The notes: a model not told the origin generated them from the letters alone. Positions 15,401-24,372 are shown, counted from the first letter of the stretch. The stretch: DNA of 64,000 nucleotides from Chryseobacterium sp. FH1 (GCF_000735135.1 NZ_JPLZ01000006.1:806001-870000), one strand, 5' to 3'. A program made the numbers and translations.

Positions 15401-17104
15401 CGGAAGCAAAACATCACGTTTCAAAGTATAAGGTTTGAACTTTGCTAAAAACTCCTCGTAAGCTTCGAAAGCGTCTGGATAATTTAAAAAAGCTTGTTTT
15501 AATTCATCTTGACTTTTGATGTAATATTCGTTGGTCGTCAAACCTTTTCTCTTTCCGAAACCTTTGCCAATCGGCGTTGATTGCTTCTCGCCATCTTTGA
15601 TGCAACCCAAAATGTCTTGGATATTCGCATCGTCTTTATTGGTGTAATACGTTTCGTTTTGAGCTAAGATCTTGACATTATATTTATCTGCAAATTGCAA
15701 TAGAACTTCATTCAAATGCTCTTCCTCGGGCAAATTGTGATTCTGGATCTGCACGTAGAAATCATCACCAAATTCCTCTTTCCACCATTGGAACAATTCT
15801 TCCCCTTTTTGTTCTCCGATATTTAAGATCGTATTCGGAATATCGCCGTTGATCCCGGAAGTCAAGGCGATCAATCCTTCTTTGTATTGAGAGATCAATT
15901 CTCTGCTGATCCTTGGAACGCCAAAGTAAAATCCTTTCTGAAAACCAATGCTGGAAAGTTTGATCAAATTTTTATAACCATTGAAATCTTTTGCCAGCAA
16001 AACCATTTGCGTCCGTCTGTCCGGATCATCTTTGGTAAATTGCTTTTGCTCGTATCGATTCGAAATGAAAAATTCGCAACCAACAATTGGAATCAGTTGA
16101 TCTGTAATTGGTTCTTCTTCGTTGAAAGCTTCTCCTTTTTCTTCGGCTTCCTGTTTTTTAGCCAAATATTCTTTGTGCTTTTTATTTCTTCCGGAATTCG
16201 TGTCTTCAACCGCAGAAACGAATTTGAACGCGCCCATCATATTGCCAATATCCACCATTCCAACGGCCGCATAATTCTCATCTGTCGCTTTTTTGATAAG
16301 GTCGTTGATATTGGTCGTAGCCGTCAAAGTGGAGAAAACACTGTGGTTGTCGAAATTGAAGTATTTTCCAAGATCGATATCATCAATGCTACCAACGTCG
16401 GATTGTTTTTTCTTGTTGTTAAAACTCGCAACCTGTCTTCTGATGACGATTCCGAAAGGTTTTATCGGGTTTGGATTGTGGTTTTGAAATTCTTTTAACT
16501 GCGTTTCATTGATCTTCAAAACATCCGTTGGAATCACGCCGATTCTCATCATTTCGAAGAAAACCTGCGCAGTCGCATTCACATCGGCTGCAGCGTTGTG
16601 CGCTTCATCAAATTTATGTCCGTAGAGTTTCTCGTAAAGTTCTTCCAGTTTTGGCGATTTGAATTTTCCGCCACGTCCGCCAGCCAATTGGCAATAATCT
16701 GTTCCCAGAATCATCGTGTCGGCTTTTGGTTTTTCCTGAAGATTATCTTTAATGTTTTTCCTGAAAAATTCTGCTCCAACGATATTGTAATCGAATTCCA
16801 CATTGTGTCCGGAAACAACTCTTATATTTTCCAAAGCTTTAGAAAATTCTACTAAGATTTCTTCAAGATCTCGACCTTCTTCATTAGCGATTTTAGTCGT
16901 GATTCCGTGTATTCTTGCCGCGTTGAACGGGATGTCATAACCTTCTGGTTTGATGATGTAATCTTGGTTTTCTATCAGGTTTCCATTGTCATCGTGGATC
17001 TGCCATGCAATCTGGACCATTCGTGGCCAGTTGTCTGAATCTGAGAGCGGTGCGTTGAAATTTTTAGGTAAACCGGTGGTTTCTGTATCGAAAACTAAGT
17101 ACAT
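12455..17104 (-). CDS. dnaE: DNA polymerase III alpha subunit with fused N-terminal 3'-5' exonuclease
   Basis: A 1549-residue replicative polymerase. Residues about 1-180 are a DnaQ-like DEDD exonuclease: FDTETTGLP (Exo I), SGHNVEFDYNIVG (Exo II) and AHNAAADVNATAQVF (Exo III). The following PHP domain has lost most metal-ligand histidines (NHSVFSTLTATTNINDLI where HxHxxYSxLDG is expected). The palm follows, with GPGRGSAAGSAVAYC near residue 655 and the catalytic PDIDIDFDDEGR near 695. Next come helix-hairpin-helix motifs, an acidic low-complexity insert (about 1275-1340) and an OB fold (YTVAGLITEYRV...). Proofreading is therefore covalently linked to synthesis. ATG 17104 is required for the exonuclease start. 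Confidence 0.97.
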   Translation of the reverse strand: MYLVFDTETTGLPKNFNAPLSDSDNWPRMVQIAWQIHDDNGNLIENQDYIIKPEGYDIPFNAARIHGITTKIANEEGRDLEEILVEFSKALENIRVVSGHNVEFDYNIVGAEFFRKNIKDNLQEKPKADTMILGTDYCQLAGGRGGKFKSPKLEELYEKLYGHKFDEAHNAAADVNATAQVFFEMMRIGVIPTDVLKINETQLKEFQNHNPNPIKPFGIVIRRQVASFNNKKKQSDVGSIDDIDLGKYFNFDNHSVFSTLTATTNINDLIKKATDENYAAVGMVDIGNMMGAFKFVSAVEDTNSGRNKKHKEYLAKKQEAEEKGEAFNEEEPITDQLIPIVGCEFFISNRYEQKQFTKDDPDRRTQMVLLAKDFNGYKNLIKLSSIGFQKGFYFGVPRISRELISQYKEGLIALTSGINGDIPNTILNIGEQKGEELFQWWKEEFGDDFYVQIQNHNLPEEEHLNEVLLQFADKYNVKILAQNETYYTNKDDANIQDILGCIKDGEKQSTPIGKGFGKRKGLTTNEYYIKSQDELKQAFLNYPDAFEAYEEFLAKFKPYTLKRDVLLPKFDIPEEFIDPEDEADGGKRGEMAYLRHLTYEGANKRYPVITPEIQERLDFELEVIANTGYPGYFLIVQDFCNEARNMGVSVGPGRGSAAGSAVAYCIKITNVDPIKYDLLFERFLNPERVSMPDIDIDFDDEGRDKVIKWVVEKYGQEQVAQIITYSVLGGKSAIKDAGRVLDLSIPETNMIAKLIPPSPGMNIAKALSKYDKLKPEDQQLVDEMKFILSNSDDSRFSVLESAKKMEGCIRNTGIHACGVIITPEPVSNLVPITIAAKDADILVSQFDNSVAENAGLLKMDFLGLRTLTIIKDAVKLVKERHGVDIDPDEIPLDDAKTYQLFKEGRTIGIFQYESPGMQKYMRELKPTVFADLIAMNALYRPGPIKYIPNFINRKHGTEEIIYDLEETKEYLEETYGITVYQEQVMLLSQKLANFTKGEADTLRKAMGKKQIEVLNKMYPKFIEGGRKNNLDEERLEKIWNDWKAFAEYAFNKSHSTCYAWIAYQTAYLKANYPAEYMASVMSNNINNTASITMFMEDCKAIGVDVLGPDVNESQYKFSVNEKGQIRFGLGAIKGIGEGPSEAIATIRQNGRYKNVYDFFERIPPSQVNKRVAESLVTAGAFDELDTYHRGQYFDIDTSGKTNIERLSRYGQSFQDSKNEMDNSLFADFAEEVQIEQPKLLPCAEWPNMHKLNKEKEIIGFYLSAHPLDEFKYQFKFIQGVLSKKAILDEKKDEIPVLDEVIPILETDNTPDEEVPDILVSDEVGLEDEIIEESGKKAEPKGNFNFLNLDEVEAFKDLAFPPKAPELFEEKKSWKDKMNEKDNTKEYTVAGLITEYRVADGFRSGEKVAFVLLEDYTGSYSFRLGDRDYMRLKDKLEVQRFVIMKLKFSQGKDGRVFVNVNDVLELKEAFDRFARSLSIVVPLDSLRKTDIEFFREKIIENHGEQKLNFFIKNPEDESVLEVVSMKHHININEDLLEVIHSINNYEVFLN

Positions 17105-17234
17105 CTACATTGTAATTTTGCGTAAAGTTAAGGTTTTAAACAGAGAAATAAAATGCTTTGGAAATCCGATTTTGTTAAATGTTCACAAAAAAGTTAATCC
17201 TGGTTAAATGTCATTTGAAAGCCGGAATTAAATT

Positions 17235-17242
17235 TATTTTTG
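17235..17242 (+). promoter_or_regulatory. -7 box directly upstream of a TTG start
   Basis: TATTTTTG ends only 14 bases before the TTG start at 17257, so the transcript leader would be a few bases long. The paralog at 26878 has the same box in nearly the same position. Confidence 0.65.
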
Positions 17243-17256
17243 ATAAAAAATAGCCT

Positions 17257-17970
17257 TTGAAAATATTTCTATTCTCTTTCTTTTTACTGATTTCACAACA
17301 GCTTTCTTCGCAACAGATCAAAGGAAAAATTGTATCTGATTCTGTGAATGTCAATCAGGTTTTAATCATTAATATTAATTCTCAAGAAAAAACATATTCC
17401 GATTTTGATGGTGGATTTATTATTAATGCAAATATTGGAGATGAACTTCGAATCGTCAAAGAAGGTTATGAAAGGAAAATATTGACCGTCAGAAATTACA
17501 ATGAATTACTCATTAATATTAATAAAATTGCTATCGAAATAGAAGAAGTAGAAGTTCAACAAAAGTTATCTGGAAATCTTGGAAAAGATTCAAAATTATT
17601 CAATGAAAATAAGAAAAAAGTAACGCTCAATAATGATTTGAAAGTTTATTTCAAAACGAAATCCAGTGGAGAATTAATGAAACCAAAGCCAGGCGAATTT
17701 GTACAACCCGTGAGTGGTGGAATTGGTTTTGGTAAAATTGATAACAAATGGACGGTTCCTGATCTGGTGGATTGGATCCGGGAAAATTTGACAGATGATT
17801 ATTTCATGTCTTTAGGATTGGATTTTCAGGAAATCAATTCATTTTTATTCTATTCGCTTCAAAATTATAACACCAAAAATATTTTGAAATATGGTTATTG
17901 CAATAATGAAGATGTTGGCAATCTGAAACTTCACTTCGAAACTTCATACAAGAAACTCAAGGATAAATAA
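17257..17970 (+). CDS. Secreted CarboxypepD_reg-like protein with TTG start, paralog of 26878-27609
   Basis: A 237-residue protein with signal peptide (residues 1 to about 19, LISQQLSSQQ). Next is a segment resembling a carboxypeptidase regulatory-like / TonB-plug-associated beta domain (IKGKIVSDSVNVNQVLII...TYSDFDGGF...GDELRIVKEGYE). A charged linker and a C-terminal helical part (DLVDWIRENLTDDYFMSLGLD) follow. The start must be TTG: an in-frame TAG lies two codons upstream, and no ATG occurs until well past residue 100, after the signal peptide. The paralog also uses TTG. It lies 32 bases before a T9SS subtilase gene. The function is not known to me. Confidence 0.85.
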   Translation: MKIFLFSFFLLISQQLSSQQIKGKIVSDSVNVNQVLIININSQEKTYSDFDGGFIINANIGDELRIVKEGYERKILTVRNYNELLININKIAIEIEEVEVQQKLSGNLGKDSKLFNENKKKVTLNNDLKVYFKTKSSGELMKPKPGEFVQPVSGGIGFGKIDNKWTVPDLVDWIRENLTDDYFMSLGLDFQEINSFLFYSLQNYNTKNILKYGYCNNEDVGNLKLHFETSYKKLKDK

Positions 17971-17980
17971 CTGAATTTTT

Positions 17981-17988
17981 TATCTTTG
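17981..17988 (+). promoter_or_regulatory. -7 box of the subtilase gene
   Basis: TATCTTTG matches TAnnTTTG and ends 14 bases before the start codon. Confidence 0.65.
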
Positions 17989-18002
17989 CAAAAAGTTTTT
18001 AG

Positions 18003-20090
18003 ATGAAGAAAATTGTACTAAGTGTAGGAATGTTATGTTCGTTTTATTTTTCCAATGCACAAGATCTCAAATTGAAAAATGAATTTGGAAAACAAAGGAT
18101 AAATAATGAGAAAAGGTTTGATGCTTTTTTTTCAAAATCAAAACAATCTGCCCAAGTCAAAGATAGCCTTAAACAAAATCTTGCGGGTTTTGTTGGAGAG
18201 ATTCCTGTTTTTTATTCAATCGAAGAAACCGGAGCAAACGCTACAGCCAATGTCGATTTGTTGCAGTCAGGAAATGTCTCTGGAGCAGGAACTGTGACTG
18301 GGGATGGAATTAAAATCACTGTTTTCGATGCAGGAAGAGTTCAGGACACACACGAGCAGTTTACCACCGGCAGAGCAATTAATAAAGAAGCGGCAACAGA
18401 GCCGAAACATTTCCACGCGACCAATGTCAATAGTGTTTTGATAGGTAATGGAACTGCAACAGGCACTTTCAATCAAGCCAGTGTTGCTTATCCAAAAGCT
18501 AATGCAAAAGGTGTTTTGCCAAAAGCAACTACAGATAATTACCGTTTTGCAAACACAGCACTTGGTGATAATTTTCAGAAACTTTCTACTTTGCCAGACC
18601 TTAATATTTCAAACCATTCTTATGGTGTAAACGTTGGCTGGACCAATATTACGGCAGCAAGTCCACCAGTCTATCCCGGCGCTGGATGGTACTGGGTTGG
18701 GAATTACGAGCTCAATACACTGGATACTTATTCTGGAACTTATGCCATAAACGATTATAATTTTGATAAAATTGTTTACCAACAACCACAGCAGATTATC
18801 ATAAAGTCAACAGGGAATTATTATGGTTTTGGTCCAACGGGCAGTCAAAATAAATACAAATATGATTCTCAACTTAAGGTTTATGTTCCTTTTGAATCTA
18901 CAGATATTATTCCTGCAGCCAATTGTAGCCTAGGTTACAACTGCATTGGCTACGGATCGTTGGCCAAGAACATCATCACTGTTGGAGCAGTCCATCAATT
19001 GACGACGCCCGATCATAAATATACGCAAGCTAGCGATGTAATAAAGGGAAGTTTCAGTAGTGCCGGACCAAGAAAAGATGGCGCAGTGAAGCCGGATCTG
19101 TCAGCAGTTGGTGTAGATATGATCATGGCAAATTATACCACAGGAAGTCCAAATGCAACTAATTTGTATGTTTTGAATTACGGAACTTCTTACGCAGCAG
19201 CGGTTGTGTCTGGCATAGCAGGTGCAATTACGCAGGTTCAAAGAAACATATCGGGAAATAGTAGTTTTATCTTCAAAGCTGATGAGATGAAAGCTTTGCT
19301 CACGCACACTGCAAACGAAGCAGGAAGACCTGGTCCAGATGTTTGGTACGGTTGGGGATTGATAGATGGAAAAAAAGCAGCTCAGGTATTAATTAATAAA
19401 CTTGAAGAAAATTCTTATTTAGAAAGAAAGCCTCTAACCTCTGGAACTCCGTTTGAAAAAGAAATCAAAGCAACCGGCAATGAACCTTTGAAAGTGACTA
19501 TTTCTTGGGTAGATCCTGCAATTACGCCATTCACAGATGATGTTGATATGCAGAGCAACCACGCTTCCAGAATTGTAAATGATTTGGATCTGCGCGTTGT
19601 AGAAGTTGGGTCTGGAAATATATATTATCCATGGAAATTGGATGTCAGCAATCCCAATGCAAATGCTACAAAAGGTGATAATTTAGTTGATAATGTAGAG
19701 CAAGTTGTGATTGATAATCCTACACCAGAAGGCATCTATAAGGTGATTGTGACCAACAAAGGAACATTGGTAAATCAAGATGGAAATTTGGCTGATCAGG
19801 ATTTTGCCTGGGTTGCAACTGGAACCAAAAAAGTGACTTTGGCGAGTTCTGCTTTTGATAAAGATGAAATCAAAATCTATCCTACCAAAACCAAAGACGC
19901 TGTAAACATCACTTCACCAAATGAAATTGAAAGAATTGCTCTTTTTGATATGAATGGAAAATTAATCCTTGAAAATCTTAAAGCTTCAAAATCACACTCA
20001 ATTAATTTGAACAAATTCCCAAGTTCTGTTTACATCATCACGATAAAAACAAAAACTGGAACGGTTTCTAAGAAAATCATAAAAGAGTAA
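18003..20090 (+). CDS. S8 family serine protease (subtilase) with T9SS sorting domain
   Basis: A 695-residue secreted protease. The signal peptide is residues 1-19 (ends SNAQ). The catalytic triad is visible as D109 in ITVFDAG, H138 in HFHATNV and S396 in NYGTSYAAAVVSG, with oxyanion N272 in KSTGN. The histidine loop reads HAT instead of HGT and the serine motif lacks the usual proline, both of which occur in outer-membrane-type flavobacterial subtilases. A beta-sandwich domain (KEIKATGNEPLKVTISWVD) follows, then a C-terminal T9SS sorting domain (IKIYPTKTKDAVNI...VYIITIKTKTG). It is likely exported to the surface as a broad proteinase. Confidence 0.95.
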   Translation: MKKIVLSVGMLCSFYFSNAQDLKLKNEFGKQRINNEKRFDAFFSKSKQSAQVKDSLKQNLAGFVGEIPVFYSIEETGANATANVDLLQSGNVSGAGTVTGDGIKITVFDAGRVQDTHEQFTTGRAINKEAATEPKHFHATNVNSVLIGNGTATGTFNQASVAYPKANAKGVLPKATTDNYRFANTALGDNFQKLSTLPDLNISNHSYGVNVGWTNITAASPPVYPGAGWYWVGNYELNTLDTYSGTYAINDYNFDKIVYQQPQQIIIKSTGNYYGFGPTGSQNKYKYDSQLKVYVPFESTDIIPAANCSLGYNCIGYGSLAKNIITVGAVHQLTTPDHKYTQASDVIKGSFSSAGPRKDGAVKPDLSAVGVDMIMANYTTGSPNATNLYVLNYGTSYAAAVVSGIAGAITQVQRNISGNSSFIFKADEMKALLTHTANEAGRPGPDVWYGWGLIDGKKAAQVLINKLEENSYLERKPLTSGTPFEKEIKATGNEPLKVTISWVDPAITPFTDDVDMQSNHASRIVNDLDLRVVEVGSGNIYYPWKLDVSNPNANATKGDNLVDNVEQVVIDNPTPEGIYKVIVTNKGTLVNQDGNLADQDFAWVATGTKKVTLASSAFDKDEIKIYPTKTKDAVNITSPNEIERIALFDMNGKLILENLKASKSHSINLNKFPSSVYIITIKTKTGTVSKKIIKE

Positions 20091-20109
20091 TTTCTCTGAA
20101 GTTCATCAA

Positions 20110-20147
20110 AACAACAAAGCCAACTCATTTGAGTTGGCTTTGTTGTT
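20110..20147. terminator. Bidirectional terminator between the subtilase gene and pyk
   Basis: AACAACAAAGCCAACTC and its perfect reverse complement flank an ATTT loop (17-bp stem) between two convergent genes. Confidence 0.88.
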
Positions 20148-20161
20148 ATTTTAAATCCGAA

Positions 20162-21607
20162 TTAAATCGTAGATAATCTTAATGTATTGGTTTTTCCACC
20201 ATTGTGAACCGGCATTGCATTCAGGTTGATGACATAATCACCTTGCTCTACAAATCCGTAATTATGCGTCAACATATTCACTTGGATCACAGTTTCGTCC
20301 GTAGATTTTTCCATATCGTAATGGAAAGCTCTTACACCCCAAAGTAGGTTCAGCATCGTGATCACACGTTTGTTGTTACTGAAAACGATGATGTGAGAAG
20401 AAGGTCTGTGTGCAGAGATTTGGAACGCTGTGTAACCAGAAGAAGTCAAAGTTACAATTGCTTCTGCTCCTGTAGATTTTGCAATATCAACTGCAGAACG
20501 ACAAACTTTATCTGTGATGAAACGCTCATCTACACAATTGATTTTCTCTTCTACAACGTGGTTTAATTTTTCGTAAAGCGCAGTTCTTTCAATGTTCTTA
20601 ACGATTTTGGCCATATTTTGAACCACTTCCACAGGATATTTTCCAACAGAAGTTTCTCCAGAAAGCATCACAGCATCAGCACCGTCTAACACAGAGTTTG
20701 CAACGTCATTTACTTCCGCTCTGGTTGGCGTCAGGATATTGATCATTGTCTCCATCATCTGAGTTGCAATGATCACAGGTTTTGCATAAAGTCTAGCCTT
20801 ATTCACCAAATTTTTCTGGATTACAGGAACTTGCTCCATTGGAACTTCAACACCTAGATCTCCTCTGGCAACCATCAAGCAATCACATTCCATAAGGATT
20901 TGATCGATGTTTTTTACACCTTCAGGTTTCTCAATCTTAGCGATGATTGGTGTTTTGATTTTATTATTTGGATGTTTCGCCATCAAATCTTTTAGATCGA
21001 TGATATCCTGAGCGTGACGTACGAATGATAAAGCAATCCAGTCAAACTCATTGTCCAGCATAAAGTTTGCATCTTCGATGTCCTTTTCTGTCAATGCAGG
21101 AAGAGAAACGTTTGTATTAGGAAGATTCACACCTTTCTTAGAACTCAATGGTCCACCTTGGATTGTTTTTGCTCTTACGGTGTCAACATTATTCGTTTCG
21201 ATAACTTCGAAAACCAATTTACCGTCATCAATCAAGATTCGCTCTCCAACTTTTACGTCTTGAGGAAACTGCTGATAAGTCATATAAACTCTCGTAGCGT
21301 CACCTTCTATTTTTTCATTGGTGAAGGTAAGAATGTCTCCAGGATTAAGGAAAGATCCTTCTTTTACGACACCAACTCTTAGTTTTGGTCCTTGCAGATC
21401 TCCAAGAATAGAAACTGAGTAGCCATATTCTTTGTTGATCTCACGGATGATATTTACATTTTTCATCACCAGATCGTAATCGGCATGAGAGAAGTTTATT
21501 CTAAATACATCAACACCAGCCTGGATCATTTGGATCATCGTCTCCTTGCTAGAAGAAGCGGGACCTAGTGTTGCAATGATTTTTGTTTTTTTAAGGTTTT
21601 TATTCAT
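20162..21607 (-). CDS. pyk: Pyruvate kinase
   Basis: A 481-residue pyruvate kinase, converting phosphoenolpyruvate and ADP to pyruvate and ATP. The N-terminus TKIIATLGPASSSKE is typical. The active-site signature is IAKIEKPEGVKNIDQI, with the catalytic lysine after AKIE. The metal- and substrate-binding loop is MVARGDLGVEVPMEQVP, and MLSGETSVGKYP follows. It is the last gene of the minus-strand operon acpP-fabF-rnc-(IPExxxVDY)-pyk, and its start overlaps the end of the preceding gene by 8 bases, suggesting translational coupling. Confidence 0.98.
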   Translation of the reverse strand: MNKNLKKTKIIATLGPASSSKETMIQMIQAGVDVFRINFSHADYDLVMKNVNIIREINKEYGYSVSILGDLQGPKLRVGVVKEGSFLNPGDILTFTNEKIEGDATRVYMTYQQFPQDVKVGERILIDDGKLVFEVIETNNVDTVRAKTIQGGPLSSKKGVNLPNTNVSLPALTEKDIEDANFMLDNEFDWIALSFVRHAQDIIDLKDLMAKHPNNKIKTPIIAKIEKPEGVKNIDQILMECDCLMVARGDLGVEVPMEQVPVIQKNLVNKARLYAKPVIIATQMMETMINILTPTRAEVNDVANSVLDGADAVMLSGETSVGKYPVEVVQNMAKIVKNIERTALYEKLNHVVEEKINCVDERFITDKVCRSAVDIAKSTGAEAIVTLTSSGYTAFQISAHRPSSHIIVFSNNKRVITMLNLLWGVRAFHYDMEKSTDETVIQVNMLTHNYGFVEQGDYVINLNAMPVHNGGKTNTLRLSTI

Positions 21608-22073
21608 AATATTGAATTAATTGATAAAGTTCTTCTTCAGAACTCAATGGGTATTCCTGAGTTTGGAACACGAAATTTTCCGGTAGCAAAATTAACGAAA
21701 ATTCCGCAAACATATCAGAATTACTTAAAATGTAATCCACATCTTGGTGCAGATTTAGTAAAAATTTAATATTTGATTCATCTGAAAAAAGCTGATTTTG
21801 CTCTTTTTTCTGAATTGAGACAATAGACTTGTTGGAAATGAAATTGTAACAGTTTTTCGAAGATTTGTCATAAGCCTGATATCTTGAAAAAGAATGGTCA
21901 AAATATTCGCCTTTTATCAGGATATCCTCAACTCTTTTGAATTTGAAAGTATTGATTTCATTGATGGAAAAAAACAATTCGTGTTCTGGGATTGGTTTTG
22001 CAAGCCGAATCAATCCTACGTTGATCTCTGATAGATCTTCTTCTAGTTTAAGATACTGTTTTTTGATGCTCAA
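21600..22073 (-). CDS. IPExxxVDY family protein (unknown function)
   Basis: A 157-residue protein of a small family found in Bacteroidota. The eponymous motif region here reads IPEHELFFS (around residue 28), so only the IPE half is clear. There is no signal peptide or membrane segment. It overlaps rnc by 26 bases upstream and pyk by 8 bases downstream, so it is embedded in the operon and presumably translated with both. Membership is suggested by the rnc-pyk location as much as by sequence. I cannot assign a function. Confidence 0.75.
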   Translation of the reverse strand: MSIKKQYLKLEEDLSEINVGLIRLAKPIPEHELFFSINEINTFKFKRVEDILIKGEYFDHSFSRYQAYDKSSKNCYNFISNKSIVSIQKKEQNQLFSDESNIKFLLNLHQDVDYILSNSDMFAEFSLILLPENFVFQTQEYPLSSEEELYQLIQYYE

Positions 22074-22818
22074 TAATGTTTTCTTTTTTACTCAAAACGT
22101 AGAATGCTCTTTGCGCCGCTTTTTCCTCTGCTTTTTTCTTGGAAGTTTCTACTGCGTTGGCAATTCTTTCATTGTGAAGCCACACGTGGCAACGGAAAAC
22201 TGTGGCCTTATTTGGTTGAATCTCTTCGCAAGTTTCATATTTGATCGGGATCTTTTTCTTCTGACTCCATTCCAATAGAAGACCTTTGTAGCTGATAATT
22301 TTGTTCTCCAACTTATTGATTGTCGAAGGTGTCAAGATTCTATCAAGCACAATTTTCTTACAGAATTCATAATCAATGTCGAGATAAAGTGCACCAATCA
22401 AAGCTTCCAAAAGATTGCCCGATATATTTTCACTAAGGATTGTTTGGCTGGTATCCTCCTGCAAAAGACTACTCAATTTCAAATCATCTCCCAGTTTGTT
22501 GAGGTTTTTCCTGTTCACGATTTTGGATTTCATCTGCGTGAGAAATCCTTCGTTTTCATTCGGGTAGGTTTGAAAAAGATGACAAGAAATAATGGTTCCT
22601 AAAACAGAATCCCCTAAAAACTCAAGACGTTCGTAATTTTTTTTATTCGTGCTTTTTGAAGAAGACTTCAACGAAAAAGCTTCTTTAAAAATTTCGAGAT
22701 CGTGGATGTTGTAACCTACGATGTTTGAAATATTTTTGCGAAAAAGAATATCTTTTTCCGAAAGTTTTTGTGCTCTGTTTTTTGGAAGGAATTTAGAAAA
22801 ATAATTTTTCAACTCCAT
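22048..22818 (-). CDS. rnc: Ribonuclease III
   Basis: A 256-residue RNase III that cleaves double-stranded RNA, including rRNA precursors. The signature is ERLEFLGDS (residues 63-71). Downstream acidic residues in NLLEALIGALYLD complete the metal site. A C-terminal double-stranded-RNA-binding domain runs from about 180 to 250, ending KKKAEEKAAQRAFYVL. The N-terminus is about 20 residues longer than in the E. coli enzyme. It starts 9 bases after fabF ends and overlaps the next gene by 26 bases. The fabF-rnc linkage is common in bacteria. Confidence 0.97.
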   Translation of the reverse strand: MELKNYFSKFLPKNRAQKLSEKDILFRKNISNIVGYNIHDLEIFKEAFSLKSSSKSTNKKNYERLEFLGDSVLGTIISCHLFQTYPNENEGFLTQMKSKIVNRKNLNKLGDDLKLSSLLQEDTSQTILSENISGNLLEALIGALYLDIDYEFCKKIVLDRILTPSTINKLENKIISYKGLLLEWSQKKKIPIKYETCEEIQPNKATVFRCHVWLHNERIANAVETSKKKAEEKAAQRAFYVLSKKENIIEHQKTVS

Positions 22819-22827
22819 AAAAACATT

Positions 22828-24075
22828 TTATATTTTTTTGAAAAGAACGCAAGCGTTGTGACCTCCGAAACCAAAAGTATTACTCATTGCGATGTTAACT
22901 TCTTTTTCAACTGCAGTATTGAATGTAAAATTCAATCTTGGGTCGATGTTCTCATCATCAGTAAAGTGATTGATCGTTGGTGGAACAATGCCGTGAATAA
23001 TGGCGTGCAATGCAGCAATGGCCTCAATAACTCCAGCTGCTCCCAAAAGGTGACCGGTCATTGATTTTGTAGAATTGATCTGAATGTTGAAGGCGTGTTC
23101 TCCAAATAATTTTGCAATCGCGTTAGATTCTGCGATGTCTCCCAGTGGAGTAGATGTACCATGCATGTTGATATGATCTACTTCATCGGCAGTTACACCT
23201 GCGTCTTCCAAGCAATTTTTCATTACCAGATAAGCGCCAAGTCCTTCAGGGTGTGGAGCTGTCATGTGATGTGCATCAGCACTCATTCCGCCACCAGCTA
23301 ATTCTGCATAGATTGTTGCACCTCGTTTTTTTGCGTGTTCGTATTCTTCAAGGATGATACAGCCTGCGCCTTCGCCCAATACAAATCCATCTCTGTCTTT
23401 GTCAAAAGGTCTTGAAGCCGTTTTTGGATCATCGTTTCTTGTAGAAAGTGCGTGCATTGCGTTGAAACCTCCCATTCCGCTCGCTGTAACAGCGGCTTCT
23501 GAACCTCCACAAACAATGACGTCCGCTTTGCCTAAGTTAATAAGCATTTTGGCATCGATCAGAGCATTGGCAGATGAGGCACAAGCAGAAACGGTCGTGT
23601 AATTAGGCCCGTGGAAACCATATTCGATAGAAATATTTCCTGGCGTAATGTCCGCAATCATTTTTGGAATAAAGAAAGGATTAAATCTTGGAATGCCTTT
23701 GGATTCTGCAAAACCTAAAACTTCTTGTTCAAAAGTCTCCAGTCCGCCGATTCCTGATCCCCAGATCACACCAACGCGATTTTTATCGACATTGTCTTCA
23801 ATAAGTCTTCCGTGAGCGATAGCTTCTCTTGCGGCAATCTGCCCAAACTGAGAATTTCTATCCATCTTTTTCGCCTCTTTTTTATCGAAATAATTAAGCG
23901 GGTCAAAGTTTTTCACCTCACTGGCGAACTTGGTTTTAAAATTAGTGGAATCAAAAAGAGTAATCGGGGCAGCGCCACTTGCTCCTATTTTAAGGCTTTC
24001 CCAGTATTCTTTAGCGTTATTTCCGATTGGTGTAATAGCGCCGAAGCCGGTTACAACTACTCTCTTTAATTCCAT
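22828..24075 (-). CDS. fabF: 3-oxoacyl-ACP synthase II (KAS II)
   Basis: A 415-residue condensing enzyme of fatty acid elongation, working on acyl chains carried by the adjacent AcpP. The nucleophile is C165 in TTVSACASSANAL. The two active-site histidines are in NMHGTSTPLGD and STKSMTGHLLGAAG. Length is typical. It follows acpP by 25 bases and precedes rnc by 9. The operon promoter lies upstream of acpP. Confidence 0.98.
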   Translation of the reverse strand: MELKRVVVTGFGAITPIGNNAKEYWESLKIGASGAAPITLFDSTNFKTKFASEVKNFDPLNYFDKKEAKKMDRNSQFGQIAAREAIAHGRLIEDNVDKNRVGVIWGSGIGGLETFEQEVLGFAESKGIPRFNPFFIPKMIADITPGNISIEYGFHGPNYTTVSACASSANALIDAKMLINLGKADVIVCGGSEAAVTASGMGGFNAMHALSTRNDDPKTASRPFDKDRDGFVLGEGAGCIILEEYEHAKKRGATIYAELAGGGMSADAHHMTAPHPEGLGAYLVMKNCLEDAGVTADEVDHINMHGTSTPLGDIAESNAIAKLFGEHAFNIQINSTKSMTGHLLGAAGVIEAIAALHAIIHGIVPPTINHFTDDENIDPRLNFTFNTAVEKEVNIAMSNTFGFGGHNACVLFKKI

Positions 24076-24100
24076 AAATTTTTTTTGTCTTGAATAAATA

Positions 24101-24340
24101 TTATTTATTTACAACTTCCTCGATGTAAGCGATAGCGTGACCAACAGTTGTAATTTTCTCTGCTTGATCATCTGGAATCTGAATGTTGAATTCTTTTTCG
24201 AATTCCATGATAAGTTCAACAGTATCCAAAGAATCAGCTCCTAAATCGTTTGTGAAGCTAGCTTCTGGAGTCACTTCTGTTTCTTCAACGTCAAGCTTAT
24301 CAGCGATGATAGCTTTTACTCTTGATGCAATGTCTGACAT
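24101..24340 (-). CDS. acpP: Acyl carrier protein
   Basis: A 79-residue acidic acyl carrier protein. The phosphopantetheine attachment serine is S37 in [17 protein letters not shown], the canonical context. The first gene of the fabF-rnc-pyk operon, with a strong promoter directly upstream at 24373-24401. Confidence 0.98.
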   Translation of the reverse strand: MSDIASRVKAIIADKLDVEETEVTPEASFTNDLGADSLDTVELIMEFEKEFNIQIPDDQAEKITTVGHAIAYIEEVVNK

Positions 24341-24372
24341 AGTATTTTATTTTTAATTATGTTAATTTGGTG

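Noticed and set aside
15887-16498. Open frame of 203 codons on the plus strand inside dnaE
   Set aside because: Antisense to the exonuclease-to-PHP region, phenylalanine-rich with no recognisable domain or promoter.
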